A stretch of DNA of 64,000 nt from Branchiostoma floridae (taxonomy: Eukaryota; Chordata; Leptocardii; Amphioxiformes; Branchiostomatidae): positions 19,113,048 through 19,177,047 of the forward strand of contig NC_049991.1 in NCBI RefSeq assembly GCF_000003815.2. Direction: 5' to 3'. This document shows positions 11,061-22,300 of the stretch, piece by piece. Both the position numbers and the translations under genes were made by a program. Positions within the stretch are counted from its first letter, which is position 1, and every line of letters begins with the position of its first letter. Below the pieces are notes generated by a model. The model was given only the letters and a program-made list of their open reading frames with translations. It did not search any database and had not been told where the DNA came from.

Positions 11061-12254
11061 CGGGCGCCGGTGGACGGTAATCGTAACTTTGTTTGATTTG
11101 AGTCGATGTTTCATTTGATCGGACGACAGGTTGTTGGACAACCTCAGATTTTGTTTGGTTTGTTGCATGGTTGGTGGACAAACCCAGGCAGGTAACAAGA
11201 CCGTAGTACAGTGAAGACCTACTTTGTGGGACAGTTCAGACGTAATGGTCAAAGGAATGGAGGACACAACAACCATCGGTTAATTTATGCGGCGGGAACA
11301 ATGGAACTTTGTTTTGTCAGAATTAGAGTTAGGCCTTGGACGACATGCTGTTTTCGTTAAGGCCTTCAGTGTCTGCACGGTAATGTTGGAGGGTGATTTT
11401 TACCGTTAACTGAACCGTTCTTTGCGTTTCTTGTTAGGCAAGCTTTGAATAAAGACAAAGATCATGACGTGTTTCTTGTGTCACATTCCTTCCTATCAAT
11501 GGATTTTCGGTGTTCCTGTTTATTGGCTACCTTTAGCTGGCCTAGTTCTCACTCGTGGACCGTGTTCAGCTCCCTTAAGCTGTTGCCACCCATACTGGCT
11601 TCGGCCTGGTGGTCCGGGAAGCGAGTGGGGCCTGTCCAGACTGAAATACATAGAACTGTGCGTAAAGGTCGACAGTTTACAGGTTTGACACTGGGCAAGC
11701 ATTGTGGTGATGGCTTTCTCTGCAGCTGGAGTATTGTTCTTGTATATGCAGAGAAATCAATGTTTGATTTCCAACACGACAGAAGATGAGTTGGAATACT
11801 TTCAACCTGGGAGAGGTTGGTCTAAGGTAACTTTTGAGGGTTCTCTATCGGACTGGTCGTCGACCATTCCACTGAGTTCGGATTTGGACAGGTCCCGCTC
11901 GAGCCGGACCTCAGCCGCTCAGGGATAAATCCGCATTCCTGAGGAACACCTAAAGACGAGTAATGACTGTTACTGTGATAGACTTACACCCAGCTTGTTG
12001 AGAACAGCAAGCATGCGCAGCAGACCGTAGGGGACGATGCTGTGTTGTCAAGGTGGCTTAAGGTCAATGTATACGTAGAGGGTTTTGTACGGAAAGGCAC
12101 AGAGATGAGGGAGTAAATATAAAGGATTGGGGAAGGGAATGAAGACAATTAGGATTGGGAAAAGGGAATGGAGAAGAATAAGGATTGGGAGAGGATTAAA
12201 TAAAGGGAAAGGCAGGAACTTAAATTAGGGGAATAATGGCATTCGGGAGAAGCG

Positions 12255-12320
12255 GGTGCCGAGGTCTTCTCACCCAGTCCTTAACTCTCCACTGAGGCAA
12301 CGTGAGTGGGAATATATTAT
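12255..12320. repeat. 65-bp direct repeat, copy 1
   Basis: The sequence from GTCTTCTCACCCAGTCC through GTGAGTGGGAATATATTAT is repeated almost exactly at 13079-13145. It abuts the second 106-bp palindromic repeat. Confidence 0.75.
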
Positions 12321-12426
12321 GATTCCCAATAATATCACAATGGAATGAACTCTCGCGAGATCTCCACTCGCGTGAGTTCATGACATGTGATATAACTCCC
12401 TCTATTCACAAGTGAATCATGAGCCG
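12321..12426. repeat. 106-bp palindromic repeat, copy 2
   Basis: Direct copy of 8049-8154, 4,272 bases downstream in the same orientation. Flanking bases diverge immediately outside. The two copies enclose both minisatellites of this region, so they could be ends of one composite insertion or two independent insertions. Confidence 0.8.
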
Positions 12427-13078
12427 GACGGGAGGGACACAGCCTAGCAAGAGTAGACTAGTCTACAATCCACGGTCACGAAGGCACTGTATGTTTCCAG
12501 TGTAGCCGCTTTTCACCAGAGGGACATCTCCGATCTGTGTGGATTATCCAAAGCGCCGAAGTTATACCCAACTGTATAGTTTGGTATATACAGTCAAGGA
12601 TTGCTAGGCAGGGTTTTACATCATGGTTAGCATCTGCAATATTTTCCTGTTTAGGCATGCTTAACTATCACCGAAGTAGTGGGTAGTATCTTTTATCGCC
12701 GACAATCATATGTATGCGCCCCTAAGAGTGTATTGCTCCTTCTCATGTGGTACAGCAGTCGGAATAGAACCTAGTATCAGTCATTTGGTACTTTGCGCAA
12801 TAGTTGCCATACATTGTAGCATGTACAATTGTCGTGCAATAAATTCTGTTCAACTGTAGATGTCTTTTCTGTGTGATATCTGAACAACAGAACACAACAC
12901 ATACATGTAATATCAAGTTTCTCAGCAATGTTTCTTCTTTTCTGCTAAGGAGGATATCATTAGATGAAAATTTAAAGGGGAGCACGGGAAAGAAGTTGTC
13001 AGAAATTTTCAGCCCGCCCACCGACCCACCCACCCACCCTGATTTGATTTAAGGGTAAGCATGGAATCTCGGATATCC

Positions 13079-13145
13079 ACGGTGCCTCGGTCTTCTCACC
13101 CAGTCCTTAACTCTCCACTGAGGCAACGTGAGTGGGAATATATTA
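13079..13145. repeat. 65-bp direct repeat, copy 2
   Basis: Near-identical to 12255-12320. The sequence after it (about 13225-13280, ACCGCTAGGAGACATGGTGG onward) resembles 7975-8035, which precedes the first 106-bp repeat. This suggests that the region arose by several segmental duplications. Confidence 0.7.
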
Positions 13146-13280
13146 TTATCCCAGCAACCGATGTGAAATGAGCCCTGCACTGCAAAACGATCGTGTTGAA
13201 ATCAGAGAATACTTGTGCAGTTTCTTACAAAACCGCTAGGAGACATGGTGGTGCTTCTACACAGGCATGACACCTGTTAG

Positions 13281-13479
13281 GCTTAGGTCACATTTCCAAA
13301 GCGAGGCCCTGTCGGGATGTTTTAAGAAACGAAAAATTAAAATGTGTACCTAGAAATATACACAAATCATGCTCATGATTTTTTTTCTTACATTTTGTGT
13401 ATTTTGATGCATTTCATATCATTCTTTTGGCTCCCGAAAGCTGCCCGGCCGGGCCCCGGTTTGGAAATGTGGCCTAAGC
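13281..13479. mobile_element. MITE with about 20-bp terminal inverted repeats
   Basis: The left end GCTTAGGTCACATTTCCAAA is the inverted complement, with one mismatch, of the right end TTTGGAAATGTGGCCTAAGC. The element is about 199 bases, with no coding capacity. The superfamily is not clear; the right flank lacks an obvious target duplication. Confidence 0.75.
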
Positions 13480-14687
13480 GTAAGAGTAGACTTTTAAACG
13501 ATTGAGTTAAATTTGGTTCCTCAAGGTCACTTTCTTAAGATGAATGGAGAGATAAGAAAGCTTGGTCATTTATATAATAAGTAAATTTTTTTGGCAAAAA
13601 ATTACAATGACATTTTTTAGCAAAAGACACTACGGCTTTCGTATGTATACTACTACTTAAAATGCATACATGTACTACTAAAAAATTTAGGGAGAGGGGG
13701 TGACACTATTTCAGAACTGTTTATGACTGTGTCTTGTCATGTGCCAATGTCTATCAGTCGTCAAGTGACAAGAAAACTCTGAGATCTACCGGGTTGATAA
13801 AGGGACAGAGTGCGTCTTAAAAGCTTCCCAAGCTGTGAACTGTAGACGTGTAGATGTCCGTATATTTTGTTTAAATTCTTGTCAAAAGTACTAAAAATGC
13901 CACCTACTACTAGTACATGCAAGAAAACTATTGCAAGACAATTTTGGTCGTCTTTGAATAGAAATTATGTCGAATATCGTCGCCGGCGACGTCGTGGACA
14001 ATAACTGTCGCACGATTATTTATCTAACTGTCTATACTGGGCCTGGCCTTGTAATATAATGTAGATGAAAGAACACAGAACACGTTCTCCAAACACCCAA
14101 GTCCGTCTCCATGTCAAACCCCTACTTGACATATATGCTGAAGTACCTGAAAGTGTCCGCTCCGCCCGTAAGTAGTTTGAAGCCGTGTTTGCTTTTATCA
14201 TTAGCCGCTACAAGTAAAGCCTTTATCCGCACCGAAGCGAGCGGCACGCCTTGCGCGACACAGGCGGGCGTGAGGCGGAATTGTTCCGCCCGCTTAGGGA
14301 ACCACGACCCGTTACGGAACCGGGCGGGGGGTGCTTCTAGTACATGTTCAAACATAGCCTCCGTCAGTAGCCTCCGAGCAGACGTGTGAGCAGGTGGTGC
14401 TCAGTGCAGTGGGTGAGGGTCGACGGGGGAAAACTGCGACTGCGCTTTTAATCCCCTGCTTCCCTGTAGTCGTATCCGTCTACTGGTATGAACTGTCTGT
14501 CTTGTACGTTTCGTATGTCTTTTTTATTTGGATGTGTGAAGTTGGCAGGAGTGGGTTGGTGGGAGCTCGGCGGACAAGTAACCTGTCGTGGGTAGCTTGA
14601 CACATCCCTTTTTCTTTCCTTCTTCTCTTGTATGTTCTTTGAAATGTTGACCAAAAAAAAGAAAACAGTGAAAATTTGGTGAACATT

Positions 14688-15015
14688 TGGCCTGGATCTT
14701 GTGCCCTTGGGAAAGGCACTCAACACGACTTTCATCACTTCACCCAGGTGCAAAAATGGGTACCTGACTTCGGTTGGGGAGGTAAAAGGCGGTGGAAAGA
14801 TGACGGATGGGCTCCACCTCCAAATACCGTACCCTTGTACCTTGTACCTTGGTCCCTTAACCCAGTATACCCGGGTCGTGGGGGCGCTGCATGGTGGCAC
14901 TGTGAATCAGGTTCCTCCATCCCATTCGGTCCTGCGTCAGCAGAAGGGATGCTGCAAAGCTCCGTACCCTAGACACCATAATAACAACCCATTGTCCCTA
15001 CGGTCTTTAAAGACT
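14688..15015 (+). mobile_element. SINE tail fragment
   Basis: The block TTGTGCCCTTGGGAAAGGCAC, then GGGTACCTGACTTCGGTTGG, then an ending of the ATAACAACCCATTG type recurs in this window at 19690-19960 and 41250-41400. The first part matches the middle of the tRNA-derived SINE at 54584-54776. The tRNA-like head is missing here. Confidence 0.65.
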
Positions 15016-15842
15016 ACCTATGTCCTCAAGTTATTTGATATCCTCAAGTTATTTGGCCAGTAGTCATTTTCTCCTAGTTCTTGCACGGACAAATGTCATC
15101 CTACAGTGGCTAAACGTCCCTGTCAAATTCCCTGCATATAGCCAAGCCTCCGTCGCAGGCTTCGAGCGGTTAGCTTCTCTTATGCCGGGAAAGGGAGCTT
15201 GCAGAGGAAGGGAGTTTGCCGGCATGGAAAGACCTAGCTATAGCCAACATTAAAATCCAAACCAGCACCCCCTCGGCCTCCCCACTAAAATAAAATCGAA
15301 GTCTGCGACTGAGGCTACTTTAATAGAGCAATCGCTGCTGGCCTGGTAGGGACTAGTACAAACAGGGCTTAAGCCAAGCCCGTTAACCCCGTTATTATGA
15401 CAACCGAACCGCGTATCTTAACACTTTCCCATTAGCGTGAATAGCGCTCACACGATAAGGCTCGGTCAGGGCTTACTGTAAACCGAGACCAGAATCAAGA
15501 CCGGGAGACCACTATGCCACAACTTGACCATTATCACTACCTTGGATGACTACATTAACAAGACGGACTCGCAGAGATCCAGGACTGTCCGCTACATGAC
15601 ATGTCTGTGACAGGGAGTGATTCTTCCCGCTTTGGAAGCTAAGTTTGAGGAGGGCTTAAGGTTTGGCGTTGTGCTAACATCCTCCGCACACACCGTGCGT
15701 TATAAGGACTACCCGTCGTTGCTGTGGATGGCCGCGGCGTGGATTCCCCCGTGCATGGCGGAACTGGTAGTGTTTTAACACACGGTAACAGACAACGGAA
15801 ACATCTTTAAACAAAGCCACCGGGGATAAATCGGGACGGACG

Positions 15843-16241
15843 ATGCTCGCTCCACCAGAGGAAAAGCCGGGCGTAACGGAGGAAGAGGAACAAGACGCCG
15901 TTAGCCCCTTGGTAAGCAGGAGGCCGTCGCGCCAAGACGTCTCAAGGCGTCGCTTAAGACGTTTCTCCACCATGGACGCGAGCGGCGACACGTCGTCGAA
16001 TTCGACGTCGACACTCCCGCCGCAGCTGAGAAAGCACAGCAGTGTCGGGCCCGGGATAAACGTTCGCAGGAGGTCCAGCATCGGAGGACAGCTGCTTGCC
16101 GGGGGACAGCGGGGCAGGCGGCACTCGTTGGCGGCGTCAGGGCTCGCCGTCCCCGGCAGGAGTCCCAACTCAGGCCCCGGCGGAAAACATCGGCTCTGGG
16201 GGATGCTCAGGAGAAAGAGTTCGCTCTTTTTGCAACAGACG
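15843..16241 (+). CDS. CNBD2-like exon 1
   Basis: It starts at ATG and ends in phase 0 at ACG followed by GTGAGA. The 133 residues are Arg/Ser-rich and probably disordered, with several RRxS-type sites (RRPS, RRFS, RRSS, RRHS, RRKSS). The exon is GC-rich and is followed by a GT-rich stretch of intron. Confidence 0.8.
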
Positions 16242-19200
16242 GTGAGAATGTTTGTTTTCCACTCTCTTTCTCTCTCTGTGTGAATGTGTGTGTCAGTGCG
16301 TGTATGTCAGTTGTGCGTGTTTCTGTGTGTCTGTGTGCGCGCTTGTGCATTTATTTATCCATGTCTGTGTGAGTCTTTCTGTGTGTTTCTTTAAATTTGT
16401 TTCAATTTCTTTGTCAATAGGACTTACTATATATTACGTTTATTTGTACCATTATCATTCGACTCTTGTACTTATACACTAACGTTCGATGTGTTTGTGA
16501 AAGAATAGGCTGTCTTTTTAACGGCTGGGGATACATTAGAGTTAAGAGAAAAACGAGAATATGCATCGGGAGTTTTGAAGTCTTTGTAAGCCTGGTACTG
16601 TCCTACCGGTATCATTTCTTGCCTCCCTTTAGAGTCGCTTACATCGGTATGACAAACATGAGGCTAGACAGTAAGATATCCTGAGATAGTGTCCTGGGAT
16701 GCCGAGGTCATATAAGGGCATGTAGTGGATGCCTCCAGGACTTAATATCTGTTAGTAAACGTTGCTAAGATATGGTGGCCTCAATGAAGGAAGAAACACG
16801 GATAGCTTATTCGGAGATTATGTCAACTCTTCCGTAGGGGATTCTCTTTGATCTGAGATGATTTTGCGGATAGTAGATATTATCCCTCCTAATTCTGGTA
16901 ACCATCTATTACGTCCACAAAAGAGATCATGCTACAAATAATAGCTTAGAGTGGATGGACCTATTGATACATGTACATTTTCCTTGCCTGTCGGTCCTAG
17001 GAATTGTTCGTGTGTTCGGTCGCGGTCACATAGGTCGTGCGATCGTCGTACGATCGCTAACTTCGTGCATTTTGAAGGACAAAAATGAACGTCTCCTGCA
17101 AAGTTCAACTGCCTTGGTACACAAAATGCTGTTTAGGATACATGTCGGTAGTTGGTTCTGTCACGGCCTGCTGTGGCATCAAAATCGTACGACGATCTTT
17201 TTATGTCACCGCGCCCTAAGCAAACGTCACTAAGGCATCGAGTGCTCAAAGATGCCAGCTAGGGGTAGCGTGCAACTTTAGACTAAGTCAGGATTTAACT
17301 CGAGGACTCTGAATTCCCTCTGACATATTTATGTGTAAAGTGAACATAACCCTGACTATTCTTGTACCCTCCACTTAAGGTTACCATTCAAGTAGACGCT
17401 TAAAGGTAGTGAATAGCCCTCTACCTTACATGTCACGCAAGTACCTGGGTTTAACACCCAGTCGTAGTTTGAACGTTTGTCTCTTAGCTATACCGTGACA
17501 AAGATCAGCACCAACAATAGACAACATATGTTTATCTTGTTTCGTACAATGCAGAAATACATAGTGTAAAACATAGTCTATAGTACCTTGGCGATCAAGT
17601 GCTATTTCAGGATTCAGTAACACGAATTTTCCCACACACGGTAGCGTGCGGTTTTGCCCCAGGGTATAGGAGCATACATTGTATCCTCTGTTGGTTGCAG
17701 GTGTGTTGGTGGCCTTGAACGGATAACGTTTAAGTAGATAACACGTTAACATCAAATTGCCGAGGCCTATACAGTAGAAGCCGCTTAATTCCACGGCCTA
17801 TTTGTCAGTGAATTTCGTGCAATTATCCGGCTGGTGCAATAATGCAAGGTTATCTAGCTGGACCCCACCTGTTTGGGGTTTGGGGATTCTGTGCAGTTAA
17901 CAGAAGTGTGCGTTTATCCGTTGTGCAATTAACTGGCTTCTACTGAACCCGGGAGTATCGTTAGTGGATCACAAAACAGGTCATAGAAAAAATAAGATTC
18001 ATATATTAAAGCGTTAGTGCAGCACTGGTACAGCAAAAGAAGTGAAATGCACGAACTCTTGTTTCTAAAAACGTAACAGAGTGAACTTTTCAAACAACAT
18101 CCCCCTTTCCCGTTGCGATCGTAATACCGTCTCGTGACAAATTGTGTCAAACGGACAAACAGTCGCTACTTTCTCCACCAACTGTAAACGCAGCTGCTAC
18201 AAATGTAGCGTTTAGGGTAGATAGCAATCTTTGCTGATGACACAGGCGTATTGTGGCAAGACTCCCGGTATTACAGAAGCGATAAAGTTTACATACTTAC
18301 ATACACCCTGTATAGAGACGCCCTTATCGATTAACTCTCCTATCCTGGCTGTAACGGAATTTTCGGGTTCCAAACAACATTAAGTGGGGTTACGTTAAGT
18401 ACTGGAGTTCTGAATCTTTTAGGCATCAATGCGGGTGGGCATGGGTTGTGAGAAAACAGACGGCCAAATATTTGGGTTTGAACGACATAAACCCTTTCAA
18501 TTATACCTTAGCCAGGGAAGTAATGTTTCCGGGCACGTGTGTCTGCGAACAAGGTTCCCTAGTGGCTTCTTATGGTAGTACAGCGAAACTTTCGGTTTGG
18601 ATATATCGTTTCATCTGTCGTCTCTTACCTACAGTTAAGAGAAGTCGTCTCTTACCTACAGTTAAGAGAGAGAAGTATTGTTTAAGAATGTTAGAAAAAA
18701 GAAACCAACATGTATCTCTCTTTCTGGTACACAGAACGCTATTTTCCATATAATCTTATCATTTCAACTCATATATCCGCCTATGTAGGTAAATTTCTTT
18801 ATACTTTATTCCAAATACGAGACCAGATCACTCATACATGACTGTGCTGATATCGATAAGTCTTGTTGTTGTTGTGTGTGTGTAGCCTCGCTCGTAGTAC
18901 TATTGTCTACTTAGGTAGTAGTTGTTATCGGTTGCCATATATACATTGTACCTTGTGCGATTGTTGAGCAATAAAATTCATTCATTCTTTCCCTTCCTGT
19001 CTCAAGGCGCTGCAGTTGCTGCGGAAGTTCCGGCGTGTCGCACGAGTCGTCCTGGTGTGTGTTCATCTCAACAGGCTGTGTCAGGCTGTGCAGAGGTGGG
19101 TCTTTCGTCGATATGGCATTCAATCAATAAATCGATGTTTCAGTCAATCAATCAATCAATCGATCAATAGTTTTGATAATGTTCGTCCTGGTGTGTGTTA

Positions 19201-19314
19201 ATCTCAATAGGCTGTGTCAGGCTCCACAGAGGCGAGAGGTAAAGGGATGCACTCATCGATGTTTCAGTCAATCAACCAATCAATCAATCTATCTATCTAT
19301 CTATCTATCTATCC

Positions 19315-19352
<38 letters not shown>

Positions 19353-22300
19353 TTAATGATTTTGCACAAAATTCCATCTATATAATTGATTGATTGATTG
19401 GTTGTTCGAGTGGCTCTGCTTTGGACACGTTGCAAAAAAAGGAAGACTAGTGATAACAGGGCCCTAGTGTTTCTTCCGGTTTAAAACTAATCCTTACCGA
19501 ACCATCGATCACCTTGTCAACTTAAGCCTTGTCAGTAAGCCTACATCAAGGCCGTTACTTTATTCAGACCATGACGTATGAGACGGCTTTGAGAGGGCTG
19601 GAGTACTTCAGGTTCTGTTACTTAATCCTGATTTTCCCATATCGACTTTCAACACGTCGCAAGTCTGAACAAGAACCCACAGTCACCCTGCCCATTTGTA
19701 AAAATGGGTACCTGATTTCAGTTGGGGAGGTTGTAAAGGCAATGGGGCAAGAGGGATGGGCTTACTCTCCAAGCAGAGGTTGAGTCGCGGAGATAAAGTA
19801 GTAGTCTCGAAAAGTAGCGCGCGCCTGTAGACTTCCCGACTATTACTTTATCTCCGCGACTCAACCTCTGCTTGGAGAGTGGGATGGGCTCAACTTTCCC
19901 CAGACACAGGGGATAACAACCCACTGCCCCTTAAAGGCTTTTAAAAGGCTATAGGGCCTATATAAGTCTGAACAAGAAATTGGAATTAATATCCTTTTAG
20001 TTTCACCTAACCCATGGGTCATTGCAGTAGTCCAAACGTCTAATTCATGAACGATGACTCGAGTAATTGCTATACGTGTGGCTGGTTTATTTGCGATGCA
20101 GATCAAGAGGCCAAGCAACACGAAACGCGTCCTTTTAAGTGTTTAGTAAATCACACTTGAAATCAGGCTTTGAAATGTTATTTTCCTAAATGTAAATACG
20201 AAATGTTTGACTTGTGTGATTTAACTCCACACGTGGCGGAGCAGTGCTGAGATGACACAAATATAGGGCTTATAACGAAAAATAAATGGACTTGTTGGCG
20301 ACAAATTTGAGGATTTTGTTCTTTATAAAACTTCTTCACATCAATTGTGAATGTCAACATTTGGCTTGTGTCCCATTTCGGACGACATAAACAGTTTCGT
20401 TACCTAGCAACGTCAAGATCGTTTGCGGCTTTGAAAGATAATGCAGAAAGAATTCTATTCTTCCGTTTGCAAACGTTTAAAAGTAATAAACAAAAGTATC
20501 GTATCAGCTTAGACGATAATAATACATTTTATCAAGGTTTGAATCTTGAACTTGCATAGGGCTAGAACGTAATACTTTTTGACACGTGATGATTGTTGTA
20601 AAAACTATGTCATTAATGACCTTTGCGATCGATTTGACATTGAAGTGGTTTCAAGATGGCGGTTTAGTAATGGATCCCTTTTCAGAGAATATCAGAGTGC
20701 CGCTTTGACCACCTTACCGAAACGATAAACTAACACGTCAAAGAACAGGCAAACAATCACAAATGAGTGGTAAAATGTACAGTCGGTTACGTGCGGTATT
20801 TTAGCCTTAGCAGATCAGTTCTAATATTGTTTTCCCCGTAGGAGAAAACATATTGTTTTTGCTGGTGCATTCTTCCTCATAGCAGGAAAGGATTACAGAA
20901 ATGCTGGGCTGTCTACCTGGACTGGCTATCACGTCAGGCTACCCAAAATAAACCCATTCATAGCCCAATTTTTTGACACAAGGCTAGAGGAAAAACATTC
21001 TGCATTTTTGTAAAAATGTTGCCTTTCTAGTTTTGTACAAGGTTTGTTGTGTGTCCCCCAAAAAACGAACCATGGCGTGTATTTTAGCCATAAATCGTCG
21101 CAATACCACATGCAGCCATTACATTACAATAGTTATCATACAGAAATCAATAACATTATTTATTCCAACAGAATTAAGGAAAATGAGGCCGACACCGTCA
21201 GCTATCTCCCATCGTCCTTCGCGGGAGGAGGCATGGACAACTTTACAGGGGTGGAGAACCTCATGTTCAACAAGGCGGACTACAAGGCAGACAGAGACGT
21301 AAGGGAAAACTTGATAATTACCTCCATGAAAAATTGAGGTATAGCTTTGGGTGTGTCTGTGTCTGTGTGCGTGTTTGTTTGTGTTTCCGGATTTTTGTAG
21401 TCATCATAACTCAAGAACATCTGAATGGTTTATAATGATATTTGGTATGTACATAGGTGTTAGGAAGACAAAGTCAAGATCAAAGTCAAGATCAATTTTG
21501 GGCTCCCTGGTACGTGACCTTGGTACTGCAGCAGAAATTCAGTTTTTGTATCTTTTGACCGGGATGTGCTATGTTTCTTGAAAAAAAAAAGAGAGAGAAA
21601 ACGAAAAGAGAAGAATTTGGCCACAAATAAGTTGCCATGTGATTTCAGTCAGTCTTTTGCAGTCTATCCAGGTATCCGTCGGTGTTCCTGTTCCGGCCGC
21701 ACAGTTCACTCCTAGGCCAATCAACTCCAACTAGACTTTTATTCCTAACTTGGCCAAAGTCCCCCTATTACTATTCAGCCAGGCAGGAGTCTGGTAGAAA
21801 CTAATTCTCCCGCATTTTCGTCAGCCTAAAATCTTGACGCACACATTAAACAGTGTGAGCGAGGAAAGAGTAAAGAGAACACAAGTATGAGTGTTAATAC
21901 ATATGATGGAGTTTGTGATTCTCTGAAATGATTGAAGGATTTTGTAATCGGATGACGTAAATCAAGCTACACCTTAGGGCCGTTCAAGACTTGTTTTCAA
22001 GACGTAGAACAGGTGTGGAATGTAATCATACCGTGTTTTCTTCACTTTAACATCTTTCCGCCCAATAGACAGTGAAGAGAACCCGAGGTGTGAAAGAAAG
22101 GGCAAGCTTAGAGCGTTCCGTGTCAGGGCTGCGGTATGAAACCTTTGTTTTGATGAGACAAAGCCCCTCTACGTTGTAACCAAACATGTTCCGTAAACAT
22201 TCGCGGTGACGGGGAGTTGTTCAACACAGGTGGAGCGAAGAGATGGCTGTCACTGTGTCCCACTTTCTATAGAACAGGATTGTTACTTAGGCTGTTCTGT

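Larger units (their letters stand above)
7725..15842. other. Repeat-dominated intergenic region
   Basis: I see no supported gene between the possible minus-strand first exon and the start of the CNBD2-like gene. The region contains two identical 106-bp repeats, a GC-rich 62-bp array, a 60-bp palindromic minisatellite, a 200-bp inverted-repeat element and a SINE tail. A GC-rich patch at about 14150-14420 is unexplained. The last 300 bases before 15843 presumably hold the promoter and 5' UTR of the CNBD2-like gene; I see no clear TATA box there. Confidence 0.5.

Noticed and set aside
9761..11276. Long open frames (up to 307 codons) on both strands
   Set aside because: They are produced by the 60-bp period, which is divisible by three, in a palindromic minisatellite. 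The peptides are pure repeats on both strands with no domain.
11445..11928. Overlapping ORFs of 114 and 74 codons
   Set aside because: No domain, no consistent exon boundaries and composition like the surrounding intergenic DNA.
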